From JASGKO01 sp049840595 (GTDB lineage: Bacteria > Verrucomicrobiota > Verrucomicrobiia > Chthoniobacterales > Chthoniobacteraceae), in contig JASGKO010000032.1 in NCBI GenBank assembly GCA_049840595.1, positions 1 through 40,853 on the forward strand: DNA of 40,853 nucleotides. The letters are read 5' to 3'. A program made the position numbers and the translations under genes. The first letter of the stretch is position 1. The number at the start of each line of letters is the position of its first letter. Positions 27,735 to 36,105 of the stretch are shown one piece after another. Under the pieces are notes generated by a model. That model ran no database searches. It was not told the origin of the DNA and was given only the letters and a program-made list of their open reading frames with translations.

Positions 27735-29645
27735 ATGACTACGATTGAACCACTCGAGGCCCGGATTGCTCCCGCCACGCTCACCGGGCGCGTGCTCACT
27801 TACACCGATACGGACGGGGACCAGGTGACGGTGAAATTTTCCAAAGGCACGCTTTCGGAAAGCGATTTTACCTTCGATACCGCCTTCAACTCGACGGGCG
27901 GGCAACAGTTGCAGCAGATTGCCCTAGGCGGCAGCCAGACGTTCCAGGGGGCGAATATTACCGTGAGCGTGGTGAAGGATGGGGGAGACGGGTTCGTCAA
28001 CCTGGGCTTGATCTATGCCAGTGGGATTGACCTGGGGAAGGTCACGATTCACGGCGATTTGAGTCGCATCATTGTCGGGGATTCGAATGTAAAAACTGCC
28101 GGTCTGAAATCGCTCGCCGTGAACTCCTTCGGCGTGGCCGGCACGACCACTCAGGGTTCAAGCACCGATACGGAGTCCGACATCACGGGCAAGCTTGGCT
28201 CGCTGAAGGTGGCCACGGATTTTTCCAACATGCAGTTGTATGTCGTCGGCGGCCAGGGCAAGGCGGCGAAGTATGGCTCGGTCGGCAGTGTCTATATCGG
28301 CGGTTCGCTGATCGGTGGGACCAGCGAGGCGAGTGCCTATTTCGAATGCACCGGGAGCCTGGGCAAGCTCACCGTGGTGGGCGATCTCACCGGCGACGAT
28401 GGCGAGGCGAGTGGCAAGATCACGGTGGACCAGAACCTGGGTTCGGCGGTGATCGGCAGCATCACGGGTGGGGGTGGCAATGACAGCGGCAAGCTGCGCG
28501 TTTACGGTGGGGCGGGCAAGATCACGGTCAATGGCGACATCACCGGTGGCGATGTGGCGTCGCCCGCCTCGGATGGTGCGGAGGCGGGTATCATCGAGGT
28601 GGACAAGACGGTCGCGAGCGTGGTCATAAAGGGCAATATCGAAGGGAAAAACTCCTACTACAGCGGCCTCGAGCTGCATGGCAACGTGGGGAGCATTTCC
28701 GTGGGCACGGTCGAGGGCGGTGCCGCGCAGGACGATGGCTCAATCGTCGTGGGCGGGAAGGCCGGGAAAATCACGATCACGGGCGGTCTGGTGGGCGGCG
28801 ATTCGGATGATGCAGGCTCGGTGATTGTCACCGGCGGCATCGGCAAAATAACGGTGGGGGCTTACTCGATGGGTGGGGACGGTTACCTTTCCGGCTCGGT
28901 CAGCACGACCGGTGCGATTGGTAGCTTTTCCATGGGCGGCTACATGCTCGGTGGCGCGGGTGAGCTTTCCGGTTCCATCGTCGCGGGCAAGAATATCAAG
29001 TCGATCCTGCTCGGCGGGATCACCGGTGATGTGGGCGACAGCTCGGGCTCAATCGCTTCGCTGGGGGGCAGCATCAAGACGATTCACATCACGGGGGACG
29101 TCACGACCAGCACCGATTCTGGCGCGGGCACCGCAGGCTACATTTCTGCCGGTGGTTCGCTCGGGAGCGTGACGATTGATGGCAATGTGAGCGGTGGAAC
29201 CGGTGGCTTCTACAACATCGCCGGCGTGAAAGGCATCGGCAGCGTGAAGGTGGGCAAAGACTTCACGAAGGCCCAGATCCTCGCCGGCTACACCGCCACC
29301 TCGCCGGTGCAAAATGCCTCCATCGGCAGCGTGACGATCGGCGGCAATTTCGTCGGCGGCAATATTATCGCAGGGGTAAGTGCGGGAGCGGACAGCACCT
29401 TTGGCACCGGGGATGATGCCGTGATTTCCACCGGCAATCCCCTTTCCAAGATCGCCTCGATCATCATCACCGGCACGGCGGATGGATCAGGGACGAGCGG
29501 CGAGCATTTCGGCATCGAAGCGAGCCAGATCAAGTTGCTCGTGGTGAACGGGATTAATCAAAATATGACAAAAGGGCCGCACAACGATGCCTTCCTGCTC
29601 GGCAATACTGGCGAACTGGTCGTCACGGAATTCCCGCCGATTTAA
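27735..29645 (+). CDS. large Gly-rich repetitive beta protein with LEPR-XLL-like N-terminus
   Basis: 636 aa. The first residues, TTIEPLEARIAPATLTGR, match the LEPR-XLL-type opening found on extracellular proteins of Verrucomicrobiota and Planctomycetota; no classical signal peptide precedes it. The body (residues ~100-590) is built of irregular repeats of 30-40 residues of the form G-x-I-x-x-V-x-I-x-G-x-(I/L)-x-GG-x-x-x-x-SG-x-I, predicting a beta-helix or beta-solenoid. Example pieces are VASVVIKGNIEGKNS and GKITITGGLVGGDSDDAGSV. The content is very rich in Gly, Ser, Asp, Thr and Ile. A DSTFGTGDDAV patch resembles a Ca-binding repeat. No sorting signal is seen at the C-terminus (NTGELVVTEFPPI). 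A cell-surface or matrix role is inferred. Confidence 0.8.
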   Translation: MTTIEPLEARIAPATLTGRVLTYTDTDGDQVTVKFSKGTLSESDFTFDTAFNSTGGQQLQQIALGGSQTFQGANITVSVVKDGGDGFVNLGLIYASGIDLGKVTIHGDLSRIIVGDSNVKTAGLKSLAVNSFGVAGTTTQGSSTDTESDITGKLGSLKVATDFSNMQLYVVGGQGKAAKYGSVGSVYIGGSLIGGTSEASAYFECTGSLGKLTVVGDLTGDDGEASGKITVDQNLGSAVIGSITGGGGNDSGKLRVYGGAGKITVNGDITGGDVASPASDGAEAGIIEVDKTVASVVIKGNIEGKNSYYSGLELHGNVGSISVGTVEGGAAQDDGSIVVGGKAGKITITGGLVGGDSDDAGSVIVTGGIGKITVGAYSMGGDGYLSGSVSTTGAIGSFSMGGYMLGGAGELSGSIVAGKNIKSILLGGITGDVGDSSGSIASLGGSIKTIHITGDVTTSTDSGAGTAGYISAGGSLGSVTIDGNVSGGTGGFYNIAGVKGIGSVKVGKDFTKAQILAGYTATSPVQNASIGSVTIGGNFVGGNIIAGVSAGADSTFGTGDDAVISTGNPLSKIASIIITGTADGSGTSGEHFGIEASQIKLLVVNGINQNMTKGPHNDAFLLGNTGELVVTEFPPI

Positions 29646-29678
29646 TGAGCTGCGCGCCGCCTGCGGGTTACGGCTCCG

Positions 29679-29718
29679 AAAACGCAAAAACCGTCGCCGG
29701 ATTTCTCCAGCGACGGTT
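29679..29718 (-). terminator. rho-independent terminator of katG
   Basis: On the minus strand: AACCGTCGC, a 12-nt loop, GCGACGGTT, then TTT-GCG-TTTT. The perfect 9-bp GC-rich stem with a T-rich tail begins about 18 bp after the katG stop. It also stands between the convergent Gly-rich protein gene and katG. Confidence 0.85.
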
Positions 29719-29736
29719 GAAGCGGTAGGCGATGAC

Positions 29737-32001
29737 TTATTCGAGGTCGAAGCGGTCGAGGTTCATCACCTTGGTCCAGGCGGCGATGAAGTCCGTGAGG
29801 AACTTCTTTTCGCCATCGGCGCTGGCATAGACCTCGGCGAGGGCGCGCAGGATGGAGTTCGAGCCGAAGACGAGGTCGGCGCGGGTGCCGGTCCATTTCG
29901 GCGCGCCGGTCTTGCGATCAAAGCCGGCGAAGGCATTGCCACAAGGTGAGACCTGTTTCCACTCGGTCGCCATGTCGAGGAGGTTCACGAAGAAATCGTT
30001 CGTGAGCACCCCCGGGCGTGTGGTGAGGACGCCGTAGCTCTCGCCCCCGGCATTGAGGCCGAGGACACGCAGGCCGCCGATCAGCACGGTCATTTCCGGC
30101 GCGGTGAGGGTGAGGAGTTGGGCCTTGTCGATGAGCAGGGCCTCGGCGGGCACGGTGTATTTGCCCTTGAGGTAATTGCGGAAGCCATCGGCGATCGGCT
30201 CGAGGACGGCGAAGGACTCGACATCGGTCTGCTCCTGCGTGGCGTCCATCCGGCCCGGCGTAAACGGGACGAGCAAGGAATGGCCCGCAGCCTGGAGCGC
30301 CTGCTCGATGCCGACGCCGCCCGCGAGGACGATGAGATCGGCGAGCGACACCTTTCTGCCACCGGTGGCCGAGGCGTTGAATTCGCCCTGGATCGCTTCC
30401 AGTTTCGCGAGGACGACGGCGAGCCCGGACGGGTTATTCACGGCCCAATCTTTTTGCGGGGCGAGGCGGAGACGGGCGCCATTGGCCCCGCCGCGCTTGT
30501 CGCTGCCGCGGAAGGTCGAGGCCGAGGCCCAGGCGGTGGAGACGAGTTGCGCCACGGTGAGCCCGCTGGCGGCGATCTGGCCCTTCAGCGCGACGAGATC
30601 CGCTTCACTGACGAGCGGGTGATCGACCGCGGGAATCGGGTCCTGCCAGAGGAGTTCCTCGGCGGGAACTTCCGGTCCGACGTAGCGTGCGCGCGGCCCC
30701 ATGTCGCGGTGAGTGAGCTTGTACCAGGCCCGGGCAAAGGCGTCGGCGAACTGGTCGGGATTCTCGTAAAAGCGGCGCGAGATTTTTTCGTAAGCAGGAT
30801 CGAAGCGCAGCGAGAGATCGGTGGTGAGCATCGTGGGCTTGCGCTTCTTCGAGGGATCGACCGGATCGGGGATGATCGCCTCGGCATCCTTCGCCACCCA
30901 CTGGTTCGCCCCCGCCGGGCTCTTTTCCAGCACCCACTCGTATTTGAAGAGGTTCTCGAAGAAGTAATTGCTCCACTGCGCGGGCGTCTGCGTCCAGGTG
31001 ACTTCGAGGCCGCTGGTAATCGTATCGCCGCCTTTGCCGGTGCCGAATTTATTGGCCCAGCCGAAGCCCTGGGCTTCGAGCGGCGCGGCTTCTGCATCCG
31101 CACCTACGTTGTCGGACGGGCCGGCCCCGTGGGTTTTGCCGAAGGTGTGCCCACCGGCGATGAGCGCGACGGTTTCCTCGTCGTTCATCGCCATGCGGCC
31201 GAAAGTGTCGCGGATGTCAGCGGCGGCCTTGAGCGGATCGGGATTGCCATCAGGACCCTCGGGATTCACGTAGATGAGGCCCATCTGCACGGCGGCGAGG
31301 GGATTCTCGAGATTGCGCGAATGGTCCACCTTGCTCCCATCGTCGCCGACGAGCACATTGTCTCCCTCGACGCCGGGCGAGCCCTGGGCGTAGCGGGCAT
31401 CGCCGCCGAGCCACGTCGTTTCGCGGCCCCAGTAAACATCCTGATCCGGTTCCCACGTATCGGCCCGGCCTCCGGCGAAGCCGAAGGTCTTGAAGCCCAT
31501 CGTTTCGAGCGCCACGTTGCCGGTGAGAATCATCAGGTCGGCCCAGGAAATCTTGCGGCCATACTTCTGCTTGATCGGCCAGAGGAGACGGCGCGCCTTG
31601 TCGAGGCTTACGTTATCGGGCCAGCTGTTGAGCGGAGCGAAGCGCTGTTGACCGCGTCCGCCGCCCCCGCGTCCGTCGCCGGTGCGGTAGGTGCCGGCGC
31701 TGTGCCAGGCCATGCGGATGAAGAGCGGGCCGTAGTGGCCGAAATCGGCGGGCCACCAGTCCTGCGAATCGGTCATGAGCTTCGCGAGATCGGCCTTCAG
31801 CGCAGCGTAGTCGAGGGTCTTGAATTCTTCGACGTAGTTAAAGTCCTCGCCCATCGGGTTGGACTTCGACGAATGCTGGTGGAGAAGCTCCACTTTGAGG
31901 CGGTTGGGCCACCATTCCTGATTGGTCGTTCCACCGCCGGTGGCGGCAGCGGCCGAGGTGGGGCCAGCGTTATGAAAGGGGCATTTGGATTCGGATGACA
32001 T
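29737..32001 (-). CDS. katG: catalase-peroxidase KatG
   Basis: Bifunctional haem enzyme removing H2O2, 754 aa, with the usual duplicated two-domain length. The distal site is FIRMAWHSAGTYRTGDGRGG (Arg, Trp and His catalytic residues) and the proximal haem His is in LIAGGHTFGKTHGAG. The Met-Tyr-Trp crosslink residues are all present (W in MAWH, Y in IYVNPEGPDG, M in RMAMND), so full catalase activity is expected. Start ATG 32001 (MSSESKCPFHN) is preferred over the TTG at 32058. Upstream at 32105-32119 is an ATAG-N7-CTAT box shared with oxyR, and a rho-independent terminator follows the stop. Confidence 0.97.
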   Translation of the reverse strand: MSSESKCPFHNAGPTSAAAATGGGTTNQEWWPNRLKVELLHQHSSKSNPMGEDFNYVEEFKTLDYAALKADLAKLMTDSQDWWPADFGHYGPLFIRMAWHSAGTYRTGDGRGGGGRGQQRFAPLNSWPDNVSLDKARRLLWPIKQKYGRKISWADLMILTGNVALETMGFKTFGFAGGRADTWEPDQDVYWGRETTWLGGDARYAQGSPGVEGDNVLVGDDGSKVDHSRNLENPLAAVQMGLIYVNPEGPDGNPDPLKAAADIRDTFGRMAMNDEETVALIAGGHTFGKTHGAGPSDNVGADAEAAPLEAQGFGWANKFGTGKGGDTITSGLEVTWTQTPAQWSNYFFENLFKYEWVLEKSPAGANQWVAKDAEAIIPDPVDPSKKRKPTMLTTDLSLRFDPAYEKISRRFYENPDQFADAFARAWYKLTHRDMGPRARYVGPEVPAEELLWQDPIPAVDHPLVSEADLVALKGQIAASGLTVAQLVSTAWASASTFRGSDKRGGANGARLRLAPQKDWAVNNPSGLAVVLAKLEAIQGEFNASATGGRKVSLADLIVLAGGVGIEQALQAAGHSLLVPFTPGRMDATQEQTDVESFAVLEPIADGFRNYLKGKYTVPAEALLIDKAQLLTLTAPEMTVLIGGLRVLGLNAGGESYGVLTTRPGVLTNDFFVNLLDMATEWKQVSPCGNAFAGFDRKTGAPKWTGTRADLVFGSNSILRALAEVYASADGEKKFLTDFIAAWTKVMNLDRFDLE

Positions 32002-32102
32002 GGCAATAGATGGGTTGATGATTCCGGTTGCTTCGTTCCAAGCAATGCGGGCATTCAAGCATTGAAAGTGCGATTGGAGGAAATACTTCCTGCCTTGAGT
32101 TG

Positions 32103-32121
32103 CTATAGGTTTTTCCTATGG
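32103..32121. promoter_or_regulatory. predicted OxyR operator upstream of katG
   Basis: CTATAGG-TTTTT-CCTATGG, containing ATAG-N7-CTAT at 32105-32119, about 110 bp before the katG start. It shares ATAGGTNNNTCCTAT with the site at the oxyR start. A further dyad, CTATG-TTT-CATAG (32131-32143), lies 10 bp beyond and may be the second half of a tetramer-type site. Confidence 0.7.
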
Positions 32122-32246
32122 TTGAGGCGGCTATGTTTCATAGGCTCCAAATTCCGCCTGGCCTGCTGGCGACCCTCAAAAAAAGCTCCCGTCCTTTGTT
32201 CCGCGACTGGAGGTCTGCCTCTCTGTGCGCAGATCGCCTGGCCTCG

Positions 32247-32621
32247 CTATTCTTTGGAAAATGCCTTCGTCCATTCCACTTCGTTGAATCCGACGAGGTA
32301 AATCCCGGCCTTTGGATCCATGGCGAAGGGGCGCTTCACGAGGTTGCCGTTGGACGAGAGCAAGGCGAACGCATCCGTCGGCGACAAGTTTGGAAGCTGC
32401 TCTTTGAGGTTCATCGCGCGGTAATCCTGTCCGGAGGTGTTGAAGAGCAGGCGGAGCGAACCACCACGCGCTTCCAGTGCCCCCAACATTTCCGCGAGCT
32501 CTTCGCGAGTCGGCGGCTGCTCGCGGATGGGAAGTTCATTGCACGGGATCGCCCGGCTTTTCAGCCACTTCGTGGCGTTGCGGCAGGTCGAGCAGTTGGC
32601 GTAGGTGTAGATTTTCAGCAT
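32247..32621 (-). CDS. ArsC/Spx-family thioredoxin-fold protein (YffB/MgsR-like)
   Basis: 124 aa. It starts with a glutaredoxin-like strand and the CSTC motif (KIYTYANCSTCRNATKWL), followed by PPTREELAEML, the middle segment SLRLLFNTSGQDYRAMNL and the C-terminal VKRPFAMDP containing the cis-Pro loop. This is the general arsenate-reductase-like/Spx group: members are thiol reductases or RNA-polymerase-binding stress regulators. The two-Cys motif suggests a redox role. No arsenic genes are nearby, while katG and oxyR flank it, so an oxidative-stress function is more likely than arsenate reduction (inference). Confidence 0.85.
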   Translation of the reverse strand: MLKIYTYANCSTCRNATKWLKSRAIPCNELPIREQPPTREELAEMLGALEARGGSLRLLFNTSGQDYRAMNLKEQLPNLSPTDAFALLSSNGNLVKRPFAMDPKAGIYLVGFNEVEWTKAFSKE

Positions 32622-32754
32622 CGGAGCAGGGAGGGTAAAACGCCAGAGCGCGGGAGGCCAGTGAGGAGTTTTTTTGTCACGGATTTCCCGGTTTTCCTTC
32701 GGAAGCGTGGTGCAGTCTTTACGTCCAGCCTTGAAGCTGGTAAATATCAGGACA

Positions 32755-32985
32755 GTGAAAAGTGCAGAACATCTCGTTGGTCATGAGTGGGCGGAATGGT
32801 ATCGCCTTTCTCCAGTCCAGCGCTGGCAGGAGAGCATGAAGCTCTGGACCGCCTATCTTGCCCTGGGAGGCTCGCTTGATCCCGAACCCGATACTCAAAG
32901 TCCTTTCTTCGATGCACGAGCATCGCGTGCGAACGCTCCTCATGGGCGGTCAAGCGTGCGTGTTATACGGCGCAGCGGAGTTTAG
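32755..32985 (+). CDS. small uncharacterised protein upstream of a nucleotidyltransferase (cassette 2)
   Basis: 76 aa from GTG 32755, in the reading frame open from 32674. The core is HEWAEWYRLSPVQRWQESMK followed by LWTAYLALGGSLDPEPDTQS and PFF. This Trp-rich helix plus the DPEPDTQSPF tail is a pattern I recall from short proteins encoded directly in front of nucleotidyltransferase genes. Its last third overlaps the next gene by 110 bp, and the ribosome site GGGAGG (32865-32870) for that gene lies inside it. AGGA precedes the GTG closely. Possible antitoxin-like partner (inference). Confidence 0.6.
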   Translation: MKSAEHLVGHEWAEWYRLSPVQRWQESMKLWTAYLALGGSLDPEPDTQSPFFDARASRANAPHGRSSVRVIRRSGV

Positions 32986-33619
32986 TCGCGATACCGATCT
33001 GGCCATTCTCGCCGAGGCGGAGAACCTATCCCGTCTGCGACTGGCTTTAAAAGCGTTGCAGGCGGAGGTGATTGCCGTTCCTCCGTTTCACCTGCGCCAT
33101 CTTCGCTCGGGACTGGCCGTTCATTTTCGTTGCCAGCATCCCGAGGCAGTTGGGATGCGGGTGGATTTGATGGCCAAAATGCGGGGGGTTGATTCTTTCC
33201 CCAAACTCTGGAAGCGCCGCACGACGATCGAACTTCCGGATGGTACGCCGTGCGAGCTTCTTTCGCTTCCCGATCTCGTCTTAGCCAAGAAGACCCAACG
33301 CGATAAAGACTGGCCGATGATTCGGCGCCTGCTCGAAGCACACTATTTCAATCACCAGCACTCACCATCGGCGGCGCAGATTCGCTTCTGGCTGCGCGAG
33401 ATGCGGACGGCTGAATTGTTGGTGGAAATTGCCCGGACTTATCCTGCACCGTGCCATCGCTTTGCCAAGCAACGCCCGCTGCTGGTTTATGCAGAAGCAG
33501 GAAACACCCGCGATTTGGAAGCGGCCTTACAGGCGGAGGAAGCTGCAGAACGAGAGGAAGACCGCCAATACTGGCAGCCCCTCCGCATGACGCTGGAAAA
33601 GCTTCGTCGTAACCGCTGA
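32876..33619 (+). CDS. nucleotidyltransferase-fold protein (cassette 2)
   Basis: 247 aa. TTG 32876 is chosen because GGGAGG lies 5 bp upstream, one of very few strong ribosome sites in the window; it begins IPNPILKVLSSMHEHRVRTL. The core GGQACVLYGAAEFSRDTDLAI holds the G-G/Asp-x-Asp metal motif of the nucleotidyltransferase superfamily, with a second acidic site at MRVDLMAKMRG. LLSLPDLVLAKKTQRDKDWPMI resembles the conserved helix of AbiEii/DUF6036-type proteins. A ~90-residue helical C-terminus, ending EEAAEREEDRQYWQPLRMTL, follows. It is distinct in sequence from the nucleotidyltransferase at 23473-24012. Confidence 0.75.
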   Translation: MIPNPILKVLSSMHEHRVRTLLMGGQACVLYGAAEFSRDTDLAILAEAENLSRLRLALKALQAEVIAVPPFHLRHLRSGLAVHFRCQHPEAVGMRVDLMAKMRGVDSFPKLWKRRTTIELPDGTPCELLSLPDLVLAKKTQRDKDWPMIRRLLEAHYFNHQHSPSAAQIRFWLREMRTAELLVEIARTYPAPCHRFAKQRPLLVYAEAGNTRDLEAALQAEEAAEREEDRQYWQPLRMTLEKLRRNR

Positions 33620-33671
33620 GGTGTTAAATGAATCACTCAGCTATTATTGAAACGCCGGGTTTTCCTCGATA

Positions 33672-33690
33672 CCATAGGTGCATCCTATGG
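33672..33690. promoter_or_regulatory. predicted OxyR operator at the oxyR start codon
   Basis: CCATAGG-TGCAT-CCTATGG: a perfect 7-bp-arm dyad with a 5-bp spacer, containing ATAG-N7-CTAT. It matches the katG site at 10 defined positions (ATAGGT and TCCTAT with three variable bases) and overlaps the ATG at 33687, so binding would block initiation or transcription of oxyR itself. Confidence 0.75.
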
Positions 33691-34577
33691 AAATGCACCA
33701 GCTTCGCTACGTCGTCGCCATTGCCCGGGCCGGGAATTTTTCCCGGGCGGCGGAGCAGTGTCATGTCTCCCAGCCTTCGCTGAGCCAGCAGGTGCAGAAG
33801 CTGGAGGACGAGCTGGGCGAACGTCTTTTCGACCGGCTGCGTCGCGAGGTGCGGCTCACGCCACACGGGGAGGCCTTTCTGCGCCGGGCGGTGCGGGTGC
33901 TGGAGGAGGTGGATGCTGCGAAGCGCGAGGCAGGGGAGGCGAAGAATCTCGTGAGCGGGGTCGTGACGATCGGGGTGCTGCCGACGATTGCGCCGTATCT
34001 GCTGCCGACGGTGATGAGCGCTTTCATGGAAAAATACCCGGGGGTCGAGATCATCGTGCAGGAGGACACGACCGCCCGGCTGCTCAAGCATGCGCTGGCC
34101 TATGAAATCGACTTCGCGCTGGCCAGTCTGCCGATTGACGACGCCCGCCTGGAGATGCGTGAGCTGTTTGAGGAGGAACTGCTCCTGGCGCTCCCGACCG
34201 GGCATCCGCTCGCTCGCAAGCGCTCGGTGACGGTCGGCGACCTCGCGGGCGAACGCTTCATCGTCATGAAAGAGGGGCATTGCCTCGGCGATCAGGTGCT
34301 TCAATTCTGCGATCGCCGCGACGTCACCCCCAGGATCAGCTTTCGCAGCGCGCAACTGGAGACCGTGCAGGCCCTGGTCACCACCGGCCTTGGGATTTCC
34401 CTCATCCCCGCGATGGCCGCTCGCGTCCAGCGCCATGATTCACCCCATTACTGTCGGCTGGAATCCCCACGCCCCCGGCGCAAAATCGTCGCGCTCTGGC
34501 CGGTCCAGCGTCCTCCGGGACGTGCCGCCACCGCCTTTTTAAAACTGATTTCCGTGCCGTTTAAAAAAGAGAGATAA
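33687..34577 (+). CDS. oxyR: hydrogen-peroxide-sensing LysR regulator OxyR
   Basis: 296 aa. The DNA-binding domain (MHQLRYVVAIARAGNFSRAA then CHVSQPSLSQQVQKLEDELG) is followed by the LysR effector domain. The diagnostic element is KEGHCLGDQVLQFC, which matches the redox-active Cys pair of E. coli OxyR (Cys199 and Cys208) in spacing and context, so peroxide sensing by disulfide formation is expected. Candidate starts are ATG 33687 and ATG 33693. GTG 33678 is possible, but all lack a Shine-Dalgarno, and the operator overlaps the first. Its ATAG-N7-CTAT site is shared with katG, supporting a small OxyR regulon in this window. Confidence 0.93.
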   Translation: MEMHQLRYVVAIARAGNFSRAAEQCHVSQPSLSQQVQKLEDELGERLFDRLRREVRLTPHGEAFLRRAVRVLEEVDAAKREAGEAKNLVSGVVTIGVLPTIAPYLLPTVMSAFMEKYPGVEIIVQEDTTARLLKHALAYEIDFALASLPIDDARLEMRELFEEELLLALPTGHPLARKRSVTVGDLAGERFIVMKEGHCLGDQVLQFCDRRDVTPRISFRSAQLETVQALVTTGLGISLIPAMAARVQRHDSPHYCRLESPRPRRKIVALWPVQRPPGRAATAFLKLISVPFKKER

Positions 34578-34645
34578 GTGTTTTCTCAAAAAAACCGCGC
34601 GTCCTTCCACCGCCGCTCCCAGCAATCGGTTTCTCCAAAGTAAAT

Positions 34646-35242
34646 TCACCCCTTCGCGCCCAGTTGCGCCTCCAGCTCCGCAATCCGCTGGCGGAGCGGA
34701 GCCACCGCCTGTTCGATCTCCGGCAAGGTGTAGCGGGGCGTAATATATTGCGGGCAATTCCAGTCGTAGGAGACGACGTCGATCAGGAATAGTCGCTCCA
34801 CCACGCCTCGGGCTTCCGGTTCGGCCAGTTGCTCGACCAGTTCGGGGTGCTCGCGGGCGTCGATCACCCGGGCGTGGCCGAGGATTTTGAGCCGGGTGCG
34901 CGCGGGGTAGTCCATCAGGAAAAGGCAGACCCGGTCGTTGGCGGCGAGGTTGCCGGTGGAAAGCATTTGTCGGTTGCCTTTGTAATCGGCAAATCCGAGT
35001 TGGGTGGGGCTCAGGACCCGGAGGAAGCCGGGCTGGCCGCCCCGGTGCTGGAGATAGGGCCAGTCAGTTTCGCTAACGGTGGCCAGGTAAAAGGAGTCCC
35101 GCGAATGGATGAACGCGCTCTCGTCCTCGGTCAGCGCATCGGTTTCCGGTTGGGGAGGGATTTGACGGGCTTTGCCGAAATACTTCTCCTGGGCGGCATG
35201 GACGGAGGGGGTGAAAGCGAGTTCCAGAAATTTACCAGCCAT
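34646..35242 (-). CDS. pyridoxamine 5'-phosphate oxidase-like FMN-binding protein
   Basis: 198 aa, split-barrel flavin-binding fold: SRDSFYLATVSETDWPYLQH, RGGQPGFLRVLSPTQLGFAD, NLAANDRVCLFLMDYPARTR then LKILGHARVID. This matches the general-stress PNPOx-like proteins (COG3576 type) rather than PdxH. A C-terminal ~45-residue coiled segment (IEQAVAPLRQRIAELEAQLG) is present. Its N-terminal ~20 residues, FTPSVHAAQEKYFGKARQ, are typical of the longer forms. AGGA stands close to the ATG on the coding strand. The substrate is unknown; FMN or F420-like cofactor use is possible. It sits alone, convergent with oxyR. Confidence 0.85.
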   Translation of the reverse strand: MAGKFLELAFTPSVHAAQEKYFGKARQIPPQPETDALTEDESAFIHSRDSFYLATVSETDWPYLQHRGGQPGFLRVLSPTQLGFADYKGNRQMLSTGNLAANDRVCLFLMDYPARTRLKILGHARVIDAREHPELVEQLAEPEARGVVERLFLIDVVSYDWNCPQYITPRYTLPEIEQAVAPLRQRIAELEAQLGAKG

Positions 35243-35434
35243 GCGTTCATCCTAACGCGCTTTACCGCCTCGCGCTACTGACGAGGAGGGACTAAGCGTG
35301 TCATGAAAGTGTCGTTTAAAAATACACGTCTGTCTTCGATGAATACATATTGAAAACCGCTCTCCAGAGTAAAGTCGCGTTGGCATGGGGTTCGCTAAAG
35401 GTAATCGCAACCAAAATTCAAACCGATCACGACT

Positions 35435-36061
35435 ATGCTCTACTCACTTGAAAACCACGCCATTCAGTTTGAAACCCAACTCTCCGACGAAAGCCTGATG
35501 ACGGCCATTTGCAAAGGCAACCAGACCGCGCTGGGGGAACTTTACCAGCGCCATGCCGCCCATCTCCGCGCCATCGTTTTCAATGTGCTCCGCGATGACG
35601 GTCTCGCCGATGATCTGGTGCAGGAAATTTTCATGGAAGTCTGGCGCATTGCCGACCGCTTCTCCGCGGAGAAAGGCAAGGCCCTCGGCTGGCTGGTGAC
35701 GCTTTCCAAGCGCCGGGCGATTGACCGCCTGCGCCGGATCAGCGTGGTGCGCCGCGCTGAGGAAAAGCTGCAGGAACAGGAAACCCAGGGGACCGAAGCC
35801 ATGCGCCACACGGTGGAGAACGACTACGCAGCCAACGACATGCACGAGATCGTGCGCCGCATCGTGGACAAGTTGCCCGAGGCCCAAAAGCAGGCGATTC
35901 ACCTCGCTTACTTCCAGGGGATGAGCCAGCGCGAGATCGCGAATCATACGTCCATCCCGCTCGGCACGATCAAGACCCGCCTCGAACTCGGCCTGCGCAA
36001 GGTAGGGGCCGCCCTCCGGGAAGTGATTGCCGAGCCCGGCCTGCCTGCGCAAGCAGCTTGA
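35435..36061 (+). CDS. ECF-family RNA polymerase sigma factor
   Basis: 208 aa. Sigma region 2 (residues ~28-95): ALGELYQRHAAHLRAIVFNV, then DDLVQEIFMEVWRIADRF and LGWLVTLSKRRAIDRLRRI. Region 4 (~140-195): LPEAQKQAIHLAYFQGMSQR then EIANHTSIPLGTIKTRLELG. It has the SigK/SigZ-like organisation. No anti-sigma gene follows; instead a histidine-kinase-type gene starts 44 bp downstream, so its activity is presumably controlled by another route, perhaps expression level. The 192-bp upstream gap holds AT-rich stretches but no motif I can name. Confidence 0.93.
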   Translation: MLYSLENHAIQFETQLSDESLMTAICKGNQTALGELYQRHAAHLRAIVFNVLRDDGLADDLVQEIFMEVWRIADRFSAEKGKALGWLVTLSKRRAIDRLRRISVVRRAEEKLQEQETQGTEAMRHTVENDYAANDMHEIVRRIVDKLPEAQKQAIHLAYFQGMSQREIANHTSIPLGTIKTRLELGLRKVGAALREVIAEPGLPAQAA

Positions 36062-36105
36062 TACATCCACTCCGCCCCCATTATACGAAAGGAGTTCGTT
36101 GTAAC

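Noticed and set aside
32247..32621. Arsenate reductase of an ars operon
   Set aside because: No arsenic transporter or ArsR-type regulator is nearby; katG and oxyR flank it instead.
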